DNA from: Alicyclobacillus shizuokensis NBRC 103103
GTDB taxonomy: Bacteria > Bacillota > Bacilli > Alicyclobacillales > Alicyclobacillaceae
Reading direction: 5' to 3'
Length of the DNA stretch: 64,000 nt
NCBI RefSeq assembly: GCF_001552255.1
Contig: NZ_BCQV01000013.1
Location: 1 to 64,000 of the forward strand
Part shown: positions 53,922 to 63,976 of the stretch, in pieces
Numbering within the stretch: the first letter of the stretch is position 1
Layout of the letters: the number at the start of each line of letters is the position of its first letter
Position numbers and translations under genes: made by a program
Notes under the pieces: generated by a model
The model's input: only the letters and a program-made list of their open reading frames with translations
Told to the model about the DNA's origin: nothing
The model's database searches: none

Positions 53922-55046
53922 ATGGGGAAACGTTGGTTCAAACATGGGAAATGGCCGCGGTGGATGGTGTGGCTGCATTCGTACACTATTATTTCCTTTG
54001 TCCTGTTGATGCTGACCGGTGTGGCCCTGTATGCACCCGGCGTGCACAGCATGCTTATCCCTTATCTAATGATACTCTACTATGTTCACATTGGGCTCGG
54101 CATTATCTTCGGCATAACGCTGCTGGTACCGCTATTGGTACGCCTGCCCATCCGGAAACTCATTCGCCGTTTGGATTGGTTGTTCCCGCTCGTGTTCGGT
54201 GCCATGGTTGTGGCCACAGGGGTCCTCCTCTGGCTGGTGACCGTGTTTCCAACGACATGGCGCAGTCGGGCTTTCACCTGGCATGGATGGCTGTCCTACG
54301 TACTGTCCGCATGGCTGATCATCCATGCCGTCTACAAAGCGTTTGCTTATCAGCCGAACAAGGAGGGGATAAACGCCCAGGTTGACCCCTCCCGGAGAAT
54401 GTTCCTGCGCTGGTTGGGCACCGGAATCGCCGGCGCCGCCGTCTTGACCGTGATTGATCCGGTAGGGACGCTCAGGCGCTCGTTCGCCTCCCTGAGCACA
54501 GAGCAGAAAAACGACGGCAACGGGGCTGACTTTGGCGCCTATTACACGGTGACAAACGGATACCCCACTCTGGACCTTGCCCGCTACCGCCTGATCGTGA
54601 ACGGTTTGGTGGCCAATCCGGTGACACTCAAATGGAGCGATGTCATGAACCTGGCTGCCCAGCAGGAAAAGACAGACTTCCACTGTGTGACAGGTTGGAG
54701 CGTGGCGAACGTGCGGTGGCACGGCATGTCCATGCAAACTCTCGTGGACTTGGTGAAGCCGTCGCGGCAAGCGAAGTATGTGCACTTTTACTCGTTTGAC
54801 GGCGTGTATACAGAGTCGCTCTCCTTGCCGGAAGCGCTGGATCCGACCGTTCTTTTGGCCTACAGGCTGAATGGCCAGCCCCTGCGTCAAGAGCAAGGAT
54901 TTCCGTTGCGCCTGGTCGTTCCCAAGATGTACGGATATAAATCCATCAAATGGGTCAATCGGATAGAATTCGCCGACAAACCTCTGGTCGGTTATTGGGA
55001 GGCGCGAGGATATCCAAACGAGGCCTATGTGGGCCGCGGTATTTAG
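53922..55046 (+). CDS. cytochrome b561 / sulfite-oxidase-type molybdopterin fusion
   Basis: About 374 residues. The N-terminal 165 form a four-helix di-heme-like domain with MVWLHSYTIISFVLLMLTGV, MILYYVHIGLGIIFGITLLV and AFTWHGWLSYVLSAWLIIHA, placing paired histidines as in cytochrome b561. A linker with a second hydrophobic helix leads to an Oxidored_molyb domain: LVVNGL-like IVNGLVANPVTLKWSDVMNL, and FHCVTGWSVANVRWHGMSMQ with the molybdenum-ligating cysteine. It resembles MsrP (YedY) fused to its MsrQ-like heme partner, so it may repair oxidised methionine or reduce other S/N-oxides at the membrane. GAGGAGGAGG precedes the ATG. Confidence 0.82.
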   Translation: MGKRWFKHGKWPRWMVWLHSYTIISFVLLMLTGVALYAPGVHSMLIPYLMILYYVHIGLGIIFGITLLVPLLVRLPIRKLIRRLDWLFPLVFGAMVVATGVLLWLVTVFPTTWRSRAFTWHGWLSYVLSAWLIIHAVYKAFAYQPNKEGINAQVDPSRRMFLRWLGTGIAGAAVLTVIDPVGTLRRSFASLSTEQKNDGNGADFGAYYTVTNGYPTLDLARYRLIVNGLVANPVTLKWSDVMNLAAQQEKTDFHCVTGWSVANVRWHGMSMQTLVDLVKPSRQAKYVHFYSFDGVYTESLSLPEALDPTVLLAYRLNGQPLRQEQGFPLRLVVPKMYGYKSIKWVNRIEFADKPLVGYWEARGYPNEAYVGRGI

Positions 55047-55087
55047 ACCAGCCCCATCGGCGGATGAGGCTGGTCACCGCCTTTTTG
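55046..55087 (+). terminator. terminator after the oxidoreductase
   Basis: GACCAGCC (55046-55053) pairs with GGCTGGTC (55068-55075), followed by CTTTTTG. Confidence 0.65.
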
Positions 55088-55116
55088 TCCCTTACGCCAA
55101 CTGTCACGGCAGGTGT

Positions 55117-56538
55117 TCAAGCGGCTCCGCCTTGACGCGTGGAACCGACTCCCCTGCGCAACATGCGCGGCCGATAAAACAGGTAGTAGCAGATCATGAT
55201 GACGGCCATAATTGGCAGGCCCGCGTAAATCGCGATGCGCTGGTCCGGGATGAAGATGAGACTGACGGCAATCGCCAGGTTCAGCACCACCCCGGCCAAC
55301 GGCAGCCACGGATAGAACGGCGTGCGGTAAGCCAGGTCGCGCACCTCTCCGCCCTGGCGCACATACTGGCGGCGAAACCCGATTTGCGCCATGCAGATAA
55401 TCGCCCAGTCCACCACCGCCACCAAGCCGATGCCCGAGACAATCCACAGGTACAGCGTGTTCGGGGAAACCTGGTACAGCCAAAGCGAGAGCGTACCAAT
55501 CAGCAGGGTGACCAACACCGACCACACCGGCACCCTCGCCCGGCTGAGGTTGGTCAGAAAGCGCGGCGCCATCCCATCCAACGCCATCGACCACAGCAGG
55601 CGCGAGGACGCGTACGTCCAGGACGATCCGGCCGACAACGCGGACGTGATGACGATGATGTCCATCACCATGCGCGCGTACGGAATGCCAGCAACTTGGA
55701 AAATGGTCGCAAACGGGCTGTCATTGACGCCCGCCTTCTGCCACGGGATGATGCCCACCAAGACGATCATCGACACCACATAGAACAGCAGAGTGCGCAC
55801 GCTCGTACTGCGGATGGCGCGCGGCACCGATTTCGCCGGGTCTTTGCTTTCCCCCGCAGCGATGCCGATAAGTTCCGTACCGCTGTAGGCAAAGCACACC
55901 GGCACCAGCGCCATCGCCACCGCTCCCAGGCCGTGCGGGAACAATCCACCCTGCCCCAGGTAGTTCTTGGCGCCTATTGGCGCGTGCCCGGTCAGGCCCA
56001 AGATGGCGCCCAGCCCTACAATGCACGCCGCCACAATGCCAATCACCTTCACACTGGCAAACCAAAACTCCGACTCCCCATAAACCCCGACGGCGGTCAC
56101 GTTGAGCGCCAGGTAGATGACCGCAAACAGCGCGTACCAGGCCCACAACGGCACACCGGGCAGATACTGATGGATGATGATGGTGGCCGCTATCCACTCG
56201 CCGCCGATGGTGAACGCCCCGTTCAGCCAGTACAACCAGGCGCTCAAAAACCCTACAGAAGGACTGATGAACTCCTGCGCGTACGTCTTGAACGATCCGG
56301 CCACCGGCATGGCGGTGGCCAACTCTCCGAGACACATCATGACGATGGATACAATGATGCCGCCGATGACGTACGCCAGGACCGCGCCCCCGGGCCCCGC
56401 CTGGTTGACCGTGTAGCCGGAACTGAGAAACAGGCCCGTACCAATGACGCCGCCAATCGAGATCATGAACATGTGGCGACCCTGCATGCCGCGTCGCAGT
56501 TGCGATTCCTTTTCGACGATGTCCTCCAGTTGCTGCAC
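55117..56538 (-). CDS. APC amino acid permease (RocE/RocC-like)
   Basis: 473 residues, twelve helices: ISIGGVIGTGLFLSSGYTVN, CFAYSGTELIGIAAGESKDP and SGSSWTYASSRLLWSMALDG, the AAT-family pattern for basic or other amino acids. A -24/-12 promoter and a RocR-type upstream site precede it, and the arginine-degradation operon and rocR are adjacent. It very likely imports arginine or ornithine, like RocE and RocC. Confidence 0.88.
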   Translation of the reverse strand: MQQLEDIVEKESQLRRGMQGRHMFMISIGGVIGTGLFLSSGYTVNQAGPGGAVLAYVIGGIIVSIVMMCLGELATAMPVAGSFKTYAQEFISPSVGFLSAWLYWLNGAFTIGGEWIAATIIIHQYLPGVPLWAWYALFAVIYLALNVTAVGVYGESEFWFASVKVIGIVAACIVGLGAILGLTGHAPIGAKNYLGQGGLFPHGLGAVAMALVPVCFAYSGTELIGIAAGESKDPAKSVPRAIRSTSVRTLLFYVVSMIVLVGIIPWQKAGVNDSPFATIFQVAGIPYARMVMDIIVITSALSAGSSWTYASSRLLWSMALDGMAPRFLTNLSRARVPVWSVLVTLLIGTLSLWLYQVSPNTLYLWIVSGIGLVAVVDWAIICMAQIGFRRQYVRQGGEVRDLAYRTPFYPWLPLAGVVLNLAIAVSLIFIPDQRIAIYAGLPIMAVIMICYYLFYRPRMLRRGVGSTRQGGAA

Positions 56539-56618
56539 AAGTATCCTCCTTCAGAATCTTAGGTAGCGCTTTCATAGCCCGCCATGGCGGTCACGCTGAT
56601 TCTATACGATTTTCACTA

Positions 56619-56633
56619 GCAAATCTTGTGCCA
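56619..56633 (-). promoter_or_regulatory. sigma-54 promoter of the permease
   Basis: TGGCACA (56633-56627), 4 bases, TTGC (56622-56619) on the minus strand, about 80 bases before the permease start. Confidence 0.85.
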
Positions 56634-56687
56634 AAACTTGCATGCCGCGAACCGGCGCGAAATCTTTAGATCCATGACGAATTTGCC

Positions 56688-56704
56688 TGCAAATTTCCTT
56701 TGCA
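56688..56704. promoter_or_regulatory. RocR-type upstream activating site
   Basis: TGCAAA-TTTCC-TTTGCA, 55 bp upstream of the permease -24 element. The half-sites and 5-base spacing are identical to the site in front of rocA (58621-58637). Additional overlapping dyads (AATTTGC-CT-GCAAATT, 56680-56695; TTTGCA-CC-TGCAAA, 56699-56712) suggest several bound dimers. Confidence 0.75.
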
Positions 56705-56779
56705 CCTGCAAAACTCACTGGCACTGTGCTCCGTCACAGGGCTCGCGCCAGACCGCTTCCCGGCTCCCGCCGCTATCCC

Positions 56780-58360
56780 TCATCCCCGGTACCGCCCCGG
56801 CGTGATGCCCAGCTTGCGCAGCCAATACTGCAGGTTCTGGCGGCTGAGACCCAACTCCCGCGCGGTGGCGGACACGTTCCCCTGGTTGCGGACCAGCGCC
56901 TGCTCAAACACCTGACGCTGTGCCGCCTCCATCTGCGCCTTCAAAGAACTCCCCCCGCCTGCCGGCACAGGACGCGTTTCCGCCACCTGCATCCCCCCGG
57001 CACTGGATTCGTTCGCCGCCCCGACCGGCGATGCAGGTTGGACCGCGGGCCCAACAAGCGGAGCGGGATGGGCGGCGGACGCAACGGGCGGGACGGAGCC
57101 CGTCGCGGGATATGGCTCCAGTGCGCCGCGTCCACCGCCATCCTGGATTGCGCTCTCCAGGCGCCGGCGCATGGGGAACGGCAGATGCGCAAAGCCAATC
57201 ACCCGCTCCTCCTGCACCAGGTTCATCGCGCCTTCGATGGTGTGCTCCAACTCACGCACGTTCCCGGGCCAGGTGTACTGCAAAAACGCCTGCATCAAGC
57301 CGGCATCCAACCGCTCGATGCGCAGACCAAACCGCTCATTGTACTTGGCGATGAAGGTGTCCACCAGGCGCGGGATGTCCTCGACGCGCTCACGCAAGGG
57401 CGGAAGATACAAAGTGACCACGCTCAGGCGATAATACAGGTCGTTGCGCAGGTGGCCCGCGCGAATCGCGTCGAGCGGGTCTTCATTGATGGCGGCGAGG
57501 ATGCGCACATCAATCGCCCTGTCCTGCAGCTCGCCCACGCGGCGGACGGTCCGCTCCTGCAGCACGCGCAACAGCTTCACCTGCAGCTGCGGGCTGAGCG
57601 AGTTCAACTCATCCAGCAACAGCGTGCCCCCGTCGGCCTGCTCCAACAAACCCGGACGGTTGATGGCCCCTGTGAACGCGCCGCGCGCCGTGCCAAACAA
57701 GAGCCCTTCCATCAGCGACTCCGGCAGGGCCGCGCAGTTCTGGGAGACAAACGGCCCTTTGGCCCGCCGGCTGGCGGCGTGCAAACTCTGTGCAAACAGC
57801 TCCTTTCCGGTGCCGGTCTCACCGACAATCAGCACCGACGAATCGGTCCGCGCCGCCCGCCGTGCTTGGTCCAGCACATCGGCCATGGCGCGGCTGGTCC
57901 CGACGATGCTGTCGAACGTGTAGCGTACCCCGGATTTAGCCAAGATGTGCTTCTGCAGACGCTCGACTCGGGTGACATCGCGGGCAATCTCGACCGCCCC
58001 CAACACCCGGTCCTCGGCGAGAATCGGATACGTGTGGTTAACGGTGGTGATGGCCACCCCGCGATTATTGAAATACGTCTGTTTCACATTGTCGCTGGCG
58101 CGACGAAAGCGGATGGCCTGAAGCAGGGTGCTCCCGGACGCATCCGGGAAGGTGAACACGTCCTCAATGCTGCGGCCGAGGACATCCTGGGGCCGCATCG
58201 CTTCAATGTCGGCCATCTTCTGGTTGTAATAGACCGTCACCCCGTCCGCGTCGACCACATGCACCCCTTCTTCAAGCCCGTCCAGCACCGCCTCCAGCAG
58301 CTCCAGACGCTGCTCCGCGGCGCGGTTCTCGCCTCCGCCCGATGGGTCATGGCCCGGCAT
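56780..58360 (-). CDS. rocR: sigma-54-dependent activator of arginine catabolism
   Basis: About 526 residues. An N-terminal PAS domain (VLDGLEEGVHVVDADGVTVY, SIEDVFTFPDASGSTLL) is followed by an AAA+ domain with VGETGTGKELFAQSLHAASR, GTARGAFTGAINRPGLLEQ and GTLLLDELNSLSPQLQVKLL, and PGNVRELEHTIEGAM. A Fis-type helix-turn-helix ends it (SATARELGLSRQNLQYWLRK). In the sigma-54 contact loop the usual ESELFG is altered to EGLLFGTARGAFTGA. RocR activates roc genes in response to arginine or ornithine. Both targets with the shared upstream site flank this gene. The ATG at 58360 is preferred, behind AAGGGGG. Confidence 0.88.
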   Translation of the reverse strand: MPGHDPSGGGENRAAEQRLELLEAVLDGLEEGVHVVDADGVTVYYNQKMADIEAMRPQDVLGRSIEDVFTFPDASGSTLLQAIRFRRASDNVKQTYFNNRGVAITTVNHTYPILAEDRVLGAVEIARDVTRVERLQKHILAKSGVRYTFDSIVGTSRAMADVLDQARRAARTDSSVLIVGETGTGKELFAQSLHAASRRAKGPFVSQNCAALPESLMEGLLFGTARGAFTGAINRPGLLEQADGGTLLLDELNSLSPQLQVKLLRVLQERTVRRVGELQDRAIDVRILAAINEDPLDAIRAGHLRNDLYYRLSVVTLYLPPLRERVEDIPRLVDTFIAKYNERFGLRIERLDAGLMQAFLQYTWPGNVRELEHTIEGAMNLVQEERVIGFAHLPFPMRRRLESAIQDGGGRGALEPYPATGSVPPVASAAHPAPLVGPAVQPASPVGAANESSAGGMQVAETRPVPAGGGSSLKAQMEAAQRQVFEQALVRNQGNVSATARELGLSRQNLQYWLRKLGITPGRYRG

Positions 58361-58390
58361 GTTGGCTGCCCCCTTCGACATATTTCCATT

Positions 58391-58423
58391 GTTGGCTTTC
58401 CGTTGGCCTTCCGTTGGCTTTCC
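58391..58423. repeat. three tandem 11-bp repeats upstream of rocR
   Basis: GTTGGCTTTCC, GTTGGCCTTCC, GTTGGCTTTCC head to tail, about 31 bases before the rocR start. A possible binding site for autoregulation, or a simple tandem duplication. Confidence 0.6.
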
Positions 58424-58620
58424 GGCTCTGACCGGCACAGACCGCGCTGACATCTGTGCTGGCAGGGCCAACCTGTCCGAAGTCGCCAGCGCCCCAGCCG
58501 ATAGATCCGACCACCTGCCCCAGGCCGACCGCTTCCGACATCGTTCCCGTCATCGGATGACGCGACCGCATTCGGCATGCATCGACTCCCTTCGCCAGAG
58601 TAACGGGTACGGGCGGATCG

Positions 58621-58637
58621 TGCAAATGCGTTTTGCA
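58621..58637. promoter_or_regulatory. RocR-type upstream activating site of rocA
   Basis: TGCAAA-TGCGT-TTTGCA, 56 bp upstream of the -24 element, with the same half-sites and spacing as the permease site. It matches the published B. subtilis RocR site as I recall it (TGCAAA-N5-TTTGCA). A second palindrome, CGTCATC-G-GATGACG, lies at 58548-58562. Confidence 0.8.
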
Positions 58638-58692
58638 GCCTGTCTCCCGCGGTGACTGCAGGAATTCCGAGCCAAACCCCGAATTTCAAGGT

Positions 58693-58707
58693 TGGCATGC
58701 TTCTTGC
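58693..58707 (+). promoter_or_regulatory. sigma-54 promoter of the roc operon
   Basis: TGGCATG-N4-TTGC, about 90 bases before rocA. Confidence 0.88.
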
Positions 58708-58798
58708 TTGAGACTTTGCGTCAGATGTGTTGTTGGGGTGGGCGGTCCAGCCCGCGGTGTTCCGTCACCCCTCACGGCATCGGAAGGAGGATGTATTC

Positions 58799-60349
58799 AT
58801 GACCCCATATCGCCCAGAACCATTGACCGATTTCACCGTCGCCTCCAACCGGCAGGCGTTCGACGAGGCGCTGGCCCGCGTAAGCCAGGAGTTGGGCCGG
58901 ACCTATCCGCTCCTTATCGGGGGCGGGGCCATCGACACCGGCCGCTACCTCGAATCGCACAACCCGTCCGCGAAGAGCGAATTGATTGGCCGCGTGGCCA
59001 AGGCTGGCAAGGAACAGATTGAATTGGCCATCCGCACGGCGGAAGAGGCGTTCTCCACCTGGTCCGAGATGCCCGCGTTTGAGCGGGCCGGCGTCCTGTT
59101 CAAAACGGCAGCTATCCTTCGGCGGCGCAAGCATGAGTTTTCCGCCTGGATGCTGCTGGAAGCCGGCAAGAGCCGCGCGGAGGCGGACGCCGATACGGCG
59201 GAGGCTATCGACTTTCTGGAGTACTACGGCCGGCAAATGCTCGATTTGACACGACGCGGGGACGACCTGTTGACCCCGCTCGCCGGCGAAGACAACCACA
59301 TGGAGTACATCCCGCTCGGGGTTGGCGCCATCATCCCGCCGTGGAACTTCCCGCTGGCGATTGTCACCGGCATGACCGTGTCGGCCGTGGTGGCCGGGAA
59401 CACGGTGCTGCTCAAACCGGCCAGCCAGACGCCTGTCATTGCCTATAAGCTGGTGGAAGCGCTGACGGAAGCCGGCCTCCCGCAAGGCGTCGTCAACTTC
59501 GTCCCGGGCGATCCGGACGAAATCGGCGACTTTCTTGTCGAGCACAGGGATATCCGTTTCATTTCCTTCACAGGATCCAAGAATGTGGGGCTGCGGATGA
59601 ACGAACTGGCCGCCAAGCGCATCCCCGGCCAGCGCTGGATTAAGCGGTTTGTCGCGGAGATGGGGGGCAAGGACGCGATTGTCGTCGACGCGGACGCGGA
59701 CCTCGAGAATGCCGCGCGCACCATCGTCAACTCGGCGTTCGGCTTCTCCGGGCAAAAGTGCTCCGCCTGCTCCCGCGTCATCGCCCACGAAGCGATTTAC
59801 GACGCCCTGCTGGACAGAGTCGCGGCCCTGACGCGGGAGCTGTCGGTCGGTGATGTGCGCGACCCCGGACACTTCACCGGACCGGTGATTGACCAGAAAG
59901 CATTTGACAAAGTCACCCGTTACATTGAAATTGGTAAGCAGGAAGGGCGCCTGGTTGTGGGGGGCGAAGCCTCGGCAAACAAAGGGTACTTCGTGCAACC
60001 CACGGTGTTTGCCGATGTGACGGCCGACGCGCGCATCATGCAGGAGGAGATCTTTGGCCCGGTGGTGGCGTTCACCAAGGTCGCCAGCTTTGCGGAGGCC
60101 ATCCGGGTGGCCAACCAGACCGAGTTTGGCCTGACGGGATCCGTCTTTACCAAGAGCCGCGAGCATATCGCGCTGGCACGCCGCCAGTTCCACGTGGGCA
60201 ATCTGTACTTCAACCGCAAGTGCACCGGCGCCATTGTGGGGGCACACCCGTTCGGTGGGTTCAACATGTCCGGCACTGACTCGAAGGCGGGCGGCCCCGA
60301 CTACCTGCTCTTGTTCACCCAGCCGAAGGTCAGCTCCGAACTGCTGTAA
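58799..60349 (+). CDS. rocA: 1-pyrroline-5-carboxylate dehydrogenase
   Basis: 516 residues of the aldehyde dehydrogenase family, the length of B. subtilis RocA. It oxidises glutamate semialdehyde to glutamate with NAD. Motifs: [39 protein letters not shown] (NAD site), [20 protein letters not shown] with the catalytic Cys, and [28 protein letters not shown] lies 8 bases before the ATG. It is first in the roc operon. Confidence 0.96.
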   Translation: MTPYRPEPLTDFTVASNRQAFDEALARVSQELGRTYPLLIGGGAIDTGRYLESHNPSAKSELIGRVAKAGKEQIELAIRTAEEAFSTWSEMPAFERAGVLFKTAAILRRRKHEFSAWMLLEAGKSRAEADADTAEAIDFLEYYGRQMLDLTRRGDDLLTPLAGEDNHMEYIPLGVGAIIPPWNFPLAIVTGMTVSAVVAGNTVLLKPASQTPVIAYKLVEALTEAGLPQGVVNFVPGDPDEIGDFLVEHRDIRFISFTGSKNVGLRMNELAAKRIPGQRWIKRFVAEMGGKDAIVVDADADLENAARTIVNSAFGFSGQKCSACSRVIAHEAIYDALLDRVAALTRELSVGDVRDPGHFTGPVIDQKAFDKVTRYIEIGKQEGRLVVGGEASANKGYFVQPTVFADVTADARIMQEEIFGPVVAFTKVASFAEAIRVANQTEFGLTGSVFTKSREHIALARRQFHVGNLYFNRKCTGAIVGAHPFGGFNMSGTDSKAGGPDYLLLFTQPKVSSELL

Positions 60350-60364
60350 GCAAGCAAAAGGCGC

Positions 60365-60382
60365 GGCGCGCGGCCGCGCGCC
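60365..60382. repeat. GC palindrome after rocA
   Basis: GGCGCGCGG/CCGCGCGCC, a perfect 18-bp palindrome in the 166-base gap between rocA and rocD. Without a T run it is more likely an mRNA-stability or processing hairpin than a terminator. The rest of the gap shows nothing else. Confidence 0.45.
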
Positions 60383-60515
60383 TAGGCTGCCGCTGGGCGG
60401 GCCTGTTCCTCTGCTCTTGCGGCGTCAAGAAAGAAGGCGGGGAAGGGCGGGTTGCGGCGCATCGCCCGCCCCCAGCCTATGCACATGAACTGACCGTCAG
60501 AAAGGATGAACCGAT

Positions 60516-61727
60516 ATGACCGAATCACGGCATACCTCCAATGCGTTGTGCCTGGAGGAGGAATACGGCGCGAAAAACTACCACCCCCTGCCAGTGGTGT
60601 TGGTCAAAGGCGAAGGCGTGTGGGTGTGGGACGAGGAAGGCAACCGTTACCTCGACATGCTCAGCGCCTATTCGGCGTTGAACCAAGGACACCGCCACCC
60701 GAAGGTCATCCAGGCGCTCAAAGACCAGGCGGACGCCATCACGCTGACCTCGCGGGCGTTTTGCAACGATAAACTGGGGCTGTTTTACGAACGGCTGGCC
60801 AAACTGACCCACAAGCATATGGTGCTGCCGATGAACACCGGCGCGGAGGCGGTCGAGACGGCCATCAAGGCGGTGCGCCGCTGGGCGTACGACGTCAAAG
60901 GCGTGCCGGACGACAAGGCGGAGATCATCGTCTGCAGGGGCAACTTCCACGGCCGCACCACTACCGTCATCTCGTTCTCCTCGGACGCCGAGTACCAGCG
61001 CGGGTTCGGCCCGCTGACGCCCGGCTTCCGCATCATTCCGTACGGGGACATCGAGGCGCTGAAGGCGGCCATCACCCCGAACACGGCGGCGTTTCTGGTC
61101 GAGCCCATCCAGGGCGAGGCAGGCATCATCATCCCGCCTGAAGGGTACCTGCGCCAGGCGTTTGATCTGTGCAAGAAGGAGAACGTGCTGTTTGTCGCCG
61201 ATGAAATCCAGACCGGGCTGGGCCGCACCGGCAAGCTGTTCGCCTGCGACTGGGAGAACGTCATCCCGGACGTGTACATCATCGGCAAGGCGCTGGGTGG
61301 CGGGGTCTTCCCGGTGTCGGCCGTGGCCGCGGACAAGGACATCCTCGGCGTGTTTGAACCGGGATCGCATGGATCCACATTCGGCGGCAACCCGCTCGGC
61401 GCGGCGGTCGCCTTGGCGGCGCTGGATGTGATTGAAGAAGAAGGGCTGGCGGAACGCTCGCGCACGTTGGGTGAATCGTTCCTGGCGCGCCTGAAAACCA
61501 TCCACAACCCGGCCATCAAGGAGATTCGCGGGCGCGGGTTGTTCATCGGCGTGGAGCTGCACACGAAGGCGCGTCCGTATTGCGAACGACTAAAGGATGA
61601 AGGGCTGCTCTGCAAGGAGACGCACGAGAACACCATCCGCTTCGCGCCTCCGCTCGTCATCGAAGAGCCGGACCTGGATTGGGCGTTTGAGCGGATTGCC
61701 CGCGTGCTGGGTGAGGTGTCGAAATGA
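60516..61727 (+). CDS. rocD: ornithine aminotransferase
   Basis: 403 residues, class III PLP-dependent: [60 protein letters not shown] (PLP aspartate), and [19 protein letters not shown] with the Schiff-base lysine. It makes glutamate semialdehyde from ornithine. AGAAAGG precedes the ATG. It is overlapped 4 bases by the next gene. Confidence 0.96.
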   Translation: MTESRHTSNALCLEEEYGAKNYHPLPVVLVKGEGVWVWDEEGNRYLDMLSAYSALNQGHRHPKVIQALKDQADAITLTSRAFCNDKLGLFYERLAKLTHKHMVLPMNTGAEAVETAIKAVRRWAYDVKGVPDDKAEIIVCRGNFHGRTTTVISFSSDAEYQRGFGPLTPGFRIIPYGDIEALKAAITPNTAAFLVEPIQGEAGIIIPPEGYLRQAFDLCKKENVLFVADEIQTGLGRTGKLFACDWENVIPDVYIIGKALGGGVFPVSAVAADKDILGVFEPGSHGSTFGGNPLGAAVALAALDVIEEEGLAERSRTLGESFLARLKTIHNPAIKEIRGRGLFIGVELHTKARPYCERLKDEGLLCKETHENTIRFAPPLVIEEPDLDWAFERIARVLGEVSK

Positions 61728-62995
61728 ACCCACAAGCCCTCGTGCAACAGGCCAACCGGGAGCTGGACGTGCTGCAGTCAGCGCAGCAGGTGATTCGCGA
61801 TGCGCTGCAAGAGCTCGGTTACGGCCCCGAATACTACGAGCTGCTCAAAGAGCCGATGCGCATGCTGACCGTGCGCTTTCCCGTGCATATGGACGACGGC
61901 AGCGTGCGCGTCTTCACCGCCTACCGGGCCCAGCACAATGACGCCATCGGCCCGACCAAAGGCGGGGTGCGCTTCCACCCGGACGTGACCGAGGCGGAGA
62001 TCAAGGCGCTGTCCCTGTGGATGACGATTAAGTGCGGCATCAACGGGCTTCCGTACGGCGGCGGCAAGGGCGGCGTGGTGTGCGATCCGCGCGAGATGTC
62101 GTTCTCCGAGCTGGAGCGTCTGAGCCGCGCCTACGTGCGGGCCATCAGCCAGATTGTGGGGCCTACGAAGGACATCCCGGCGCCCGACGTGTTCACCAAT
62201 TCCCAAATCATGGCCTGGATGATGGACGAATACAGCCGCCTGCGCGAGTTCGACTCGCCCGGCTTTATCACCGGCAAGCCACGGGTGCTGGGCGGATCGG
62301 AAGGACGGGAAACGGCGACGGCGCGGGGCGTCGTCATCTGCATCGAGGAAGCGGCCAAGCGCCGCGGTCTCAACCTCGCGGACACGCGCATCATCATCCA
62401 GGGCTTCGGCAACGCGGGCAGCTACCTGGCGAAGTTCCTGTACGACCTGGGCGCGCGCGTGGTCGGGATCTCCGACGCCTACGGGGCGCTGTACGATGAA
62501 AAGGGGCTGCCCATTCCCGACCTGTTGGAGCAACGCGACTCGTTCGGAACGGTCACGACGCGGTATAAAGACACCATCACAAACAAGGAGTTGCTTGAAA
62601 AGCCGTGTGACATTCTGGTCCCGGCCGCGATTGAAAACCAAATCACCGCCGCCAACGCCCAGCGGGTGCAGGCGTCGATTGTCGTTGAAGCGGCCAACGG
62701 CCCGACCACCCTGGAGGCCACCCGCATCCTGAGCGAGCGTGGGGTGCTGCTGGTGCCCGACGTCTTGGCCAACTCAGGCGGGGTGACGGTCTCCTATTTT
62801 GAATGGGTGCAGAATAACCAGGGATACTACTGGACGAAAGAGGAAGTGGAGCAGCGCCTGGTCCAGGCGATGCGGCAATCGTTCGACAAAGTGTACACGA
62901 CGGCCCAGCGGCACGATGTCGACATGCGTCTGGCGGCATATATGACCGGCATTGAACGCACGGCGACCGCCCTGCGCCTGCGCGGCTGGTTGTAG
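61724..62995 (+). CDS. rocG: NAD-dependent glutamate dehydrogenase
   Basis: 423 residues: [20 protein letters not shown] (catalytic lysine region), [19 protein letters not shown], then [20 protein letters not shown] (NAD fold) and [20 protein letters not shown]. It deaminates glutamate to 2-oxoglutarate and ammonium, completing arginine breakdown. Family members RocG and GudB are close; the roc context supports RocG. The start ATG overlaps the rocD stop. Confidence 0.93.
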   Translation: MNPQALVQQANRELDVLQSAQQVIRDALQELGYGPEYYELLKEPMRMLTVRFPVHMDDGSVRVFTAYRAQHNDAIGPTKGGVRFHPDVTEAEIKALSLWMTIKCGINGLPYGGGKGGVVCDPREMSFSELERLSRAYVRAISQIVGPTKDIPAPDVFTNSQIMAWMMDEYSRLREFDSPGFITGKPRVLGGSEGRETATARGVVICIEEAAKRRGLNLADTRIIIQGFGNAGSYLAKFLYDLGARVVGISDAYGALYDEKGLPIPDLLEQRDSFGTVTTRYKDTITNKELLEKPCDILVPAAIENQITAANAQRVQASIVVEAANGPTTLEATRILSERGVLLVPDVLANSGGVTVSYFEWVQNNQGYYWTKEEVEQRLVQAMRQSFDKVYTTAQRHDVDMRLAAYMTGIERTATALRLRGWL

Positions 62996-63079
62996 GGCAC
63001 ATGCGCGGCCGGCTTGGCGGGCGCTGCGCGAGGGTGGGGGCCCGCGGCCGGATCGCGGAACGTACAGGAGGTTCAAGGC

Positions 63080-63976
63080 ATGAAAGAGATTCACATCATC
63101 GGCGTGCCGTCCGACTACGGGCAGGGCCGGCGCGGCGTGGACATGGGCCCGAGCGCCATCCGCTACGCGGGGTTGAAGGAAAAGCTGGAGCGGCTTGGAT
63201 ACACCGTCAAAGACCTCGGGGACGTGCCGGTACCCACCCCGGAGACGCGGCGCATTGAGCACGAGAAGTTGAAGTACCTGTCCGAAGTGATCTCGGTGTG
63301 CGAGGCGCTGGCCGACAAGGTGCGCGAGGTGGTGGCGGCGGACCGCACACCGGTGGTGCTGGGCGGCGACCACAGCATCGCCATCGGCAGCCTCGCCGGT
63401 CTGGCCACGGCCGGGAAGAACTTTGGCCTTATCTGGTTCGACGCCCACGGCGACATGAACACGCACGAGACCACCCCGTCCGGCAACATCCACGGCATGC
63501 CGCTGGCCGCGAGTCTCGGCCTTGGGCACGAATCGCTGACACGGCTCGCGGGCGTGAGCCCGAAGGTCCAGGCGGACCGGGTGGTGCTGGTGGGAGCGCG
63601 ATCGATTGACGGCGACGAGGCCAACCTGATTCGCCAATCCGGCATCCATGTGTTCACGATGGCCGAGATTGACCGCATGGGCATGGACGCGGTGATGCAA
63701 AGGGCGATTGAAATCGCCGGCGACGGTACAGACGGCATCCACCTCAGCCTCGACCTGGACGGGCTCGATCCGATGTTCGCCCCGGGTGTGGGCACGCCAG
63801 TGAACGGCGGTGTGACCTACCGGGAAGGCCACCTGGCGATGGAGCTGCTGGCGGCCTCCGGCAAGCTGCTGTCAGTGGACGTGGTGGAGGTCAACCCGAT
63901 TCTCGACCACCGCAACCAGACCGGCCGCATGGCGGTGGAACTGGTGGAGTCCCTGTTTGGCAAACGGGTACTGTGA
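63080..63976 (+). CDS. rocF: arginase
   Basis: 298 residues: the metal motifs LGGDHSIAIGSLAGLA, WFDAHGDMNTHETTPSGNIH and LSLDLDGLDPMFAPGVGTPV (D-x-D) are complete for the ureohydrolase family, and GMPLAASLG is conserved. It cleaves arginine to ornithine and urea, the first step feeding rocD. The ATG at 63080 follows AGGAGG; an in-frame extension to 63014 lacks a site and is rejected. Confidence 0.96.
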   Translation: MKEIHIIGVPSDYGQGRRGVDMGPSAIRYAGLKEKLERLGYTVKDLGDVPVPTPETRRIEHEKLKYLSEVISVCEALADKVREVVAADRTPVVLGGDHSIAIGSLAGLATAGKNFGLIWFDAHGDMNTHETTPSGNIHGMPLAASLGLGHESLTRLAGVSPKVQADRVVLVGARSIDGDEANLIRQSGIHVFTMAEIDRMGMDAVMQRAIEIAGDGTDGIHLSLDLDGLDPMFAPGVGTPVNGGVTYREGHLAMELLAASGKLLSVDVVEVNPILDHRNQTGRMAVELVESLFGKRVL

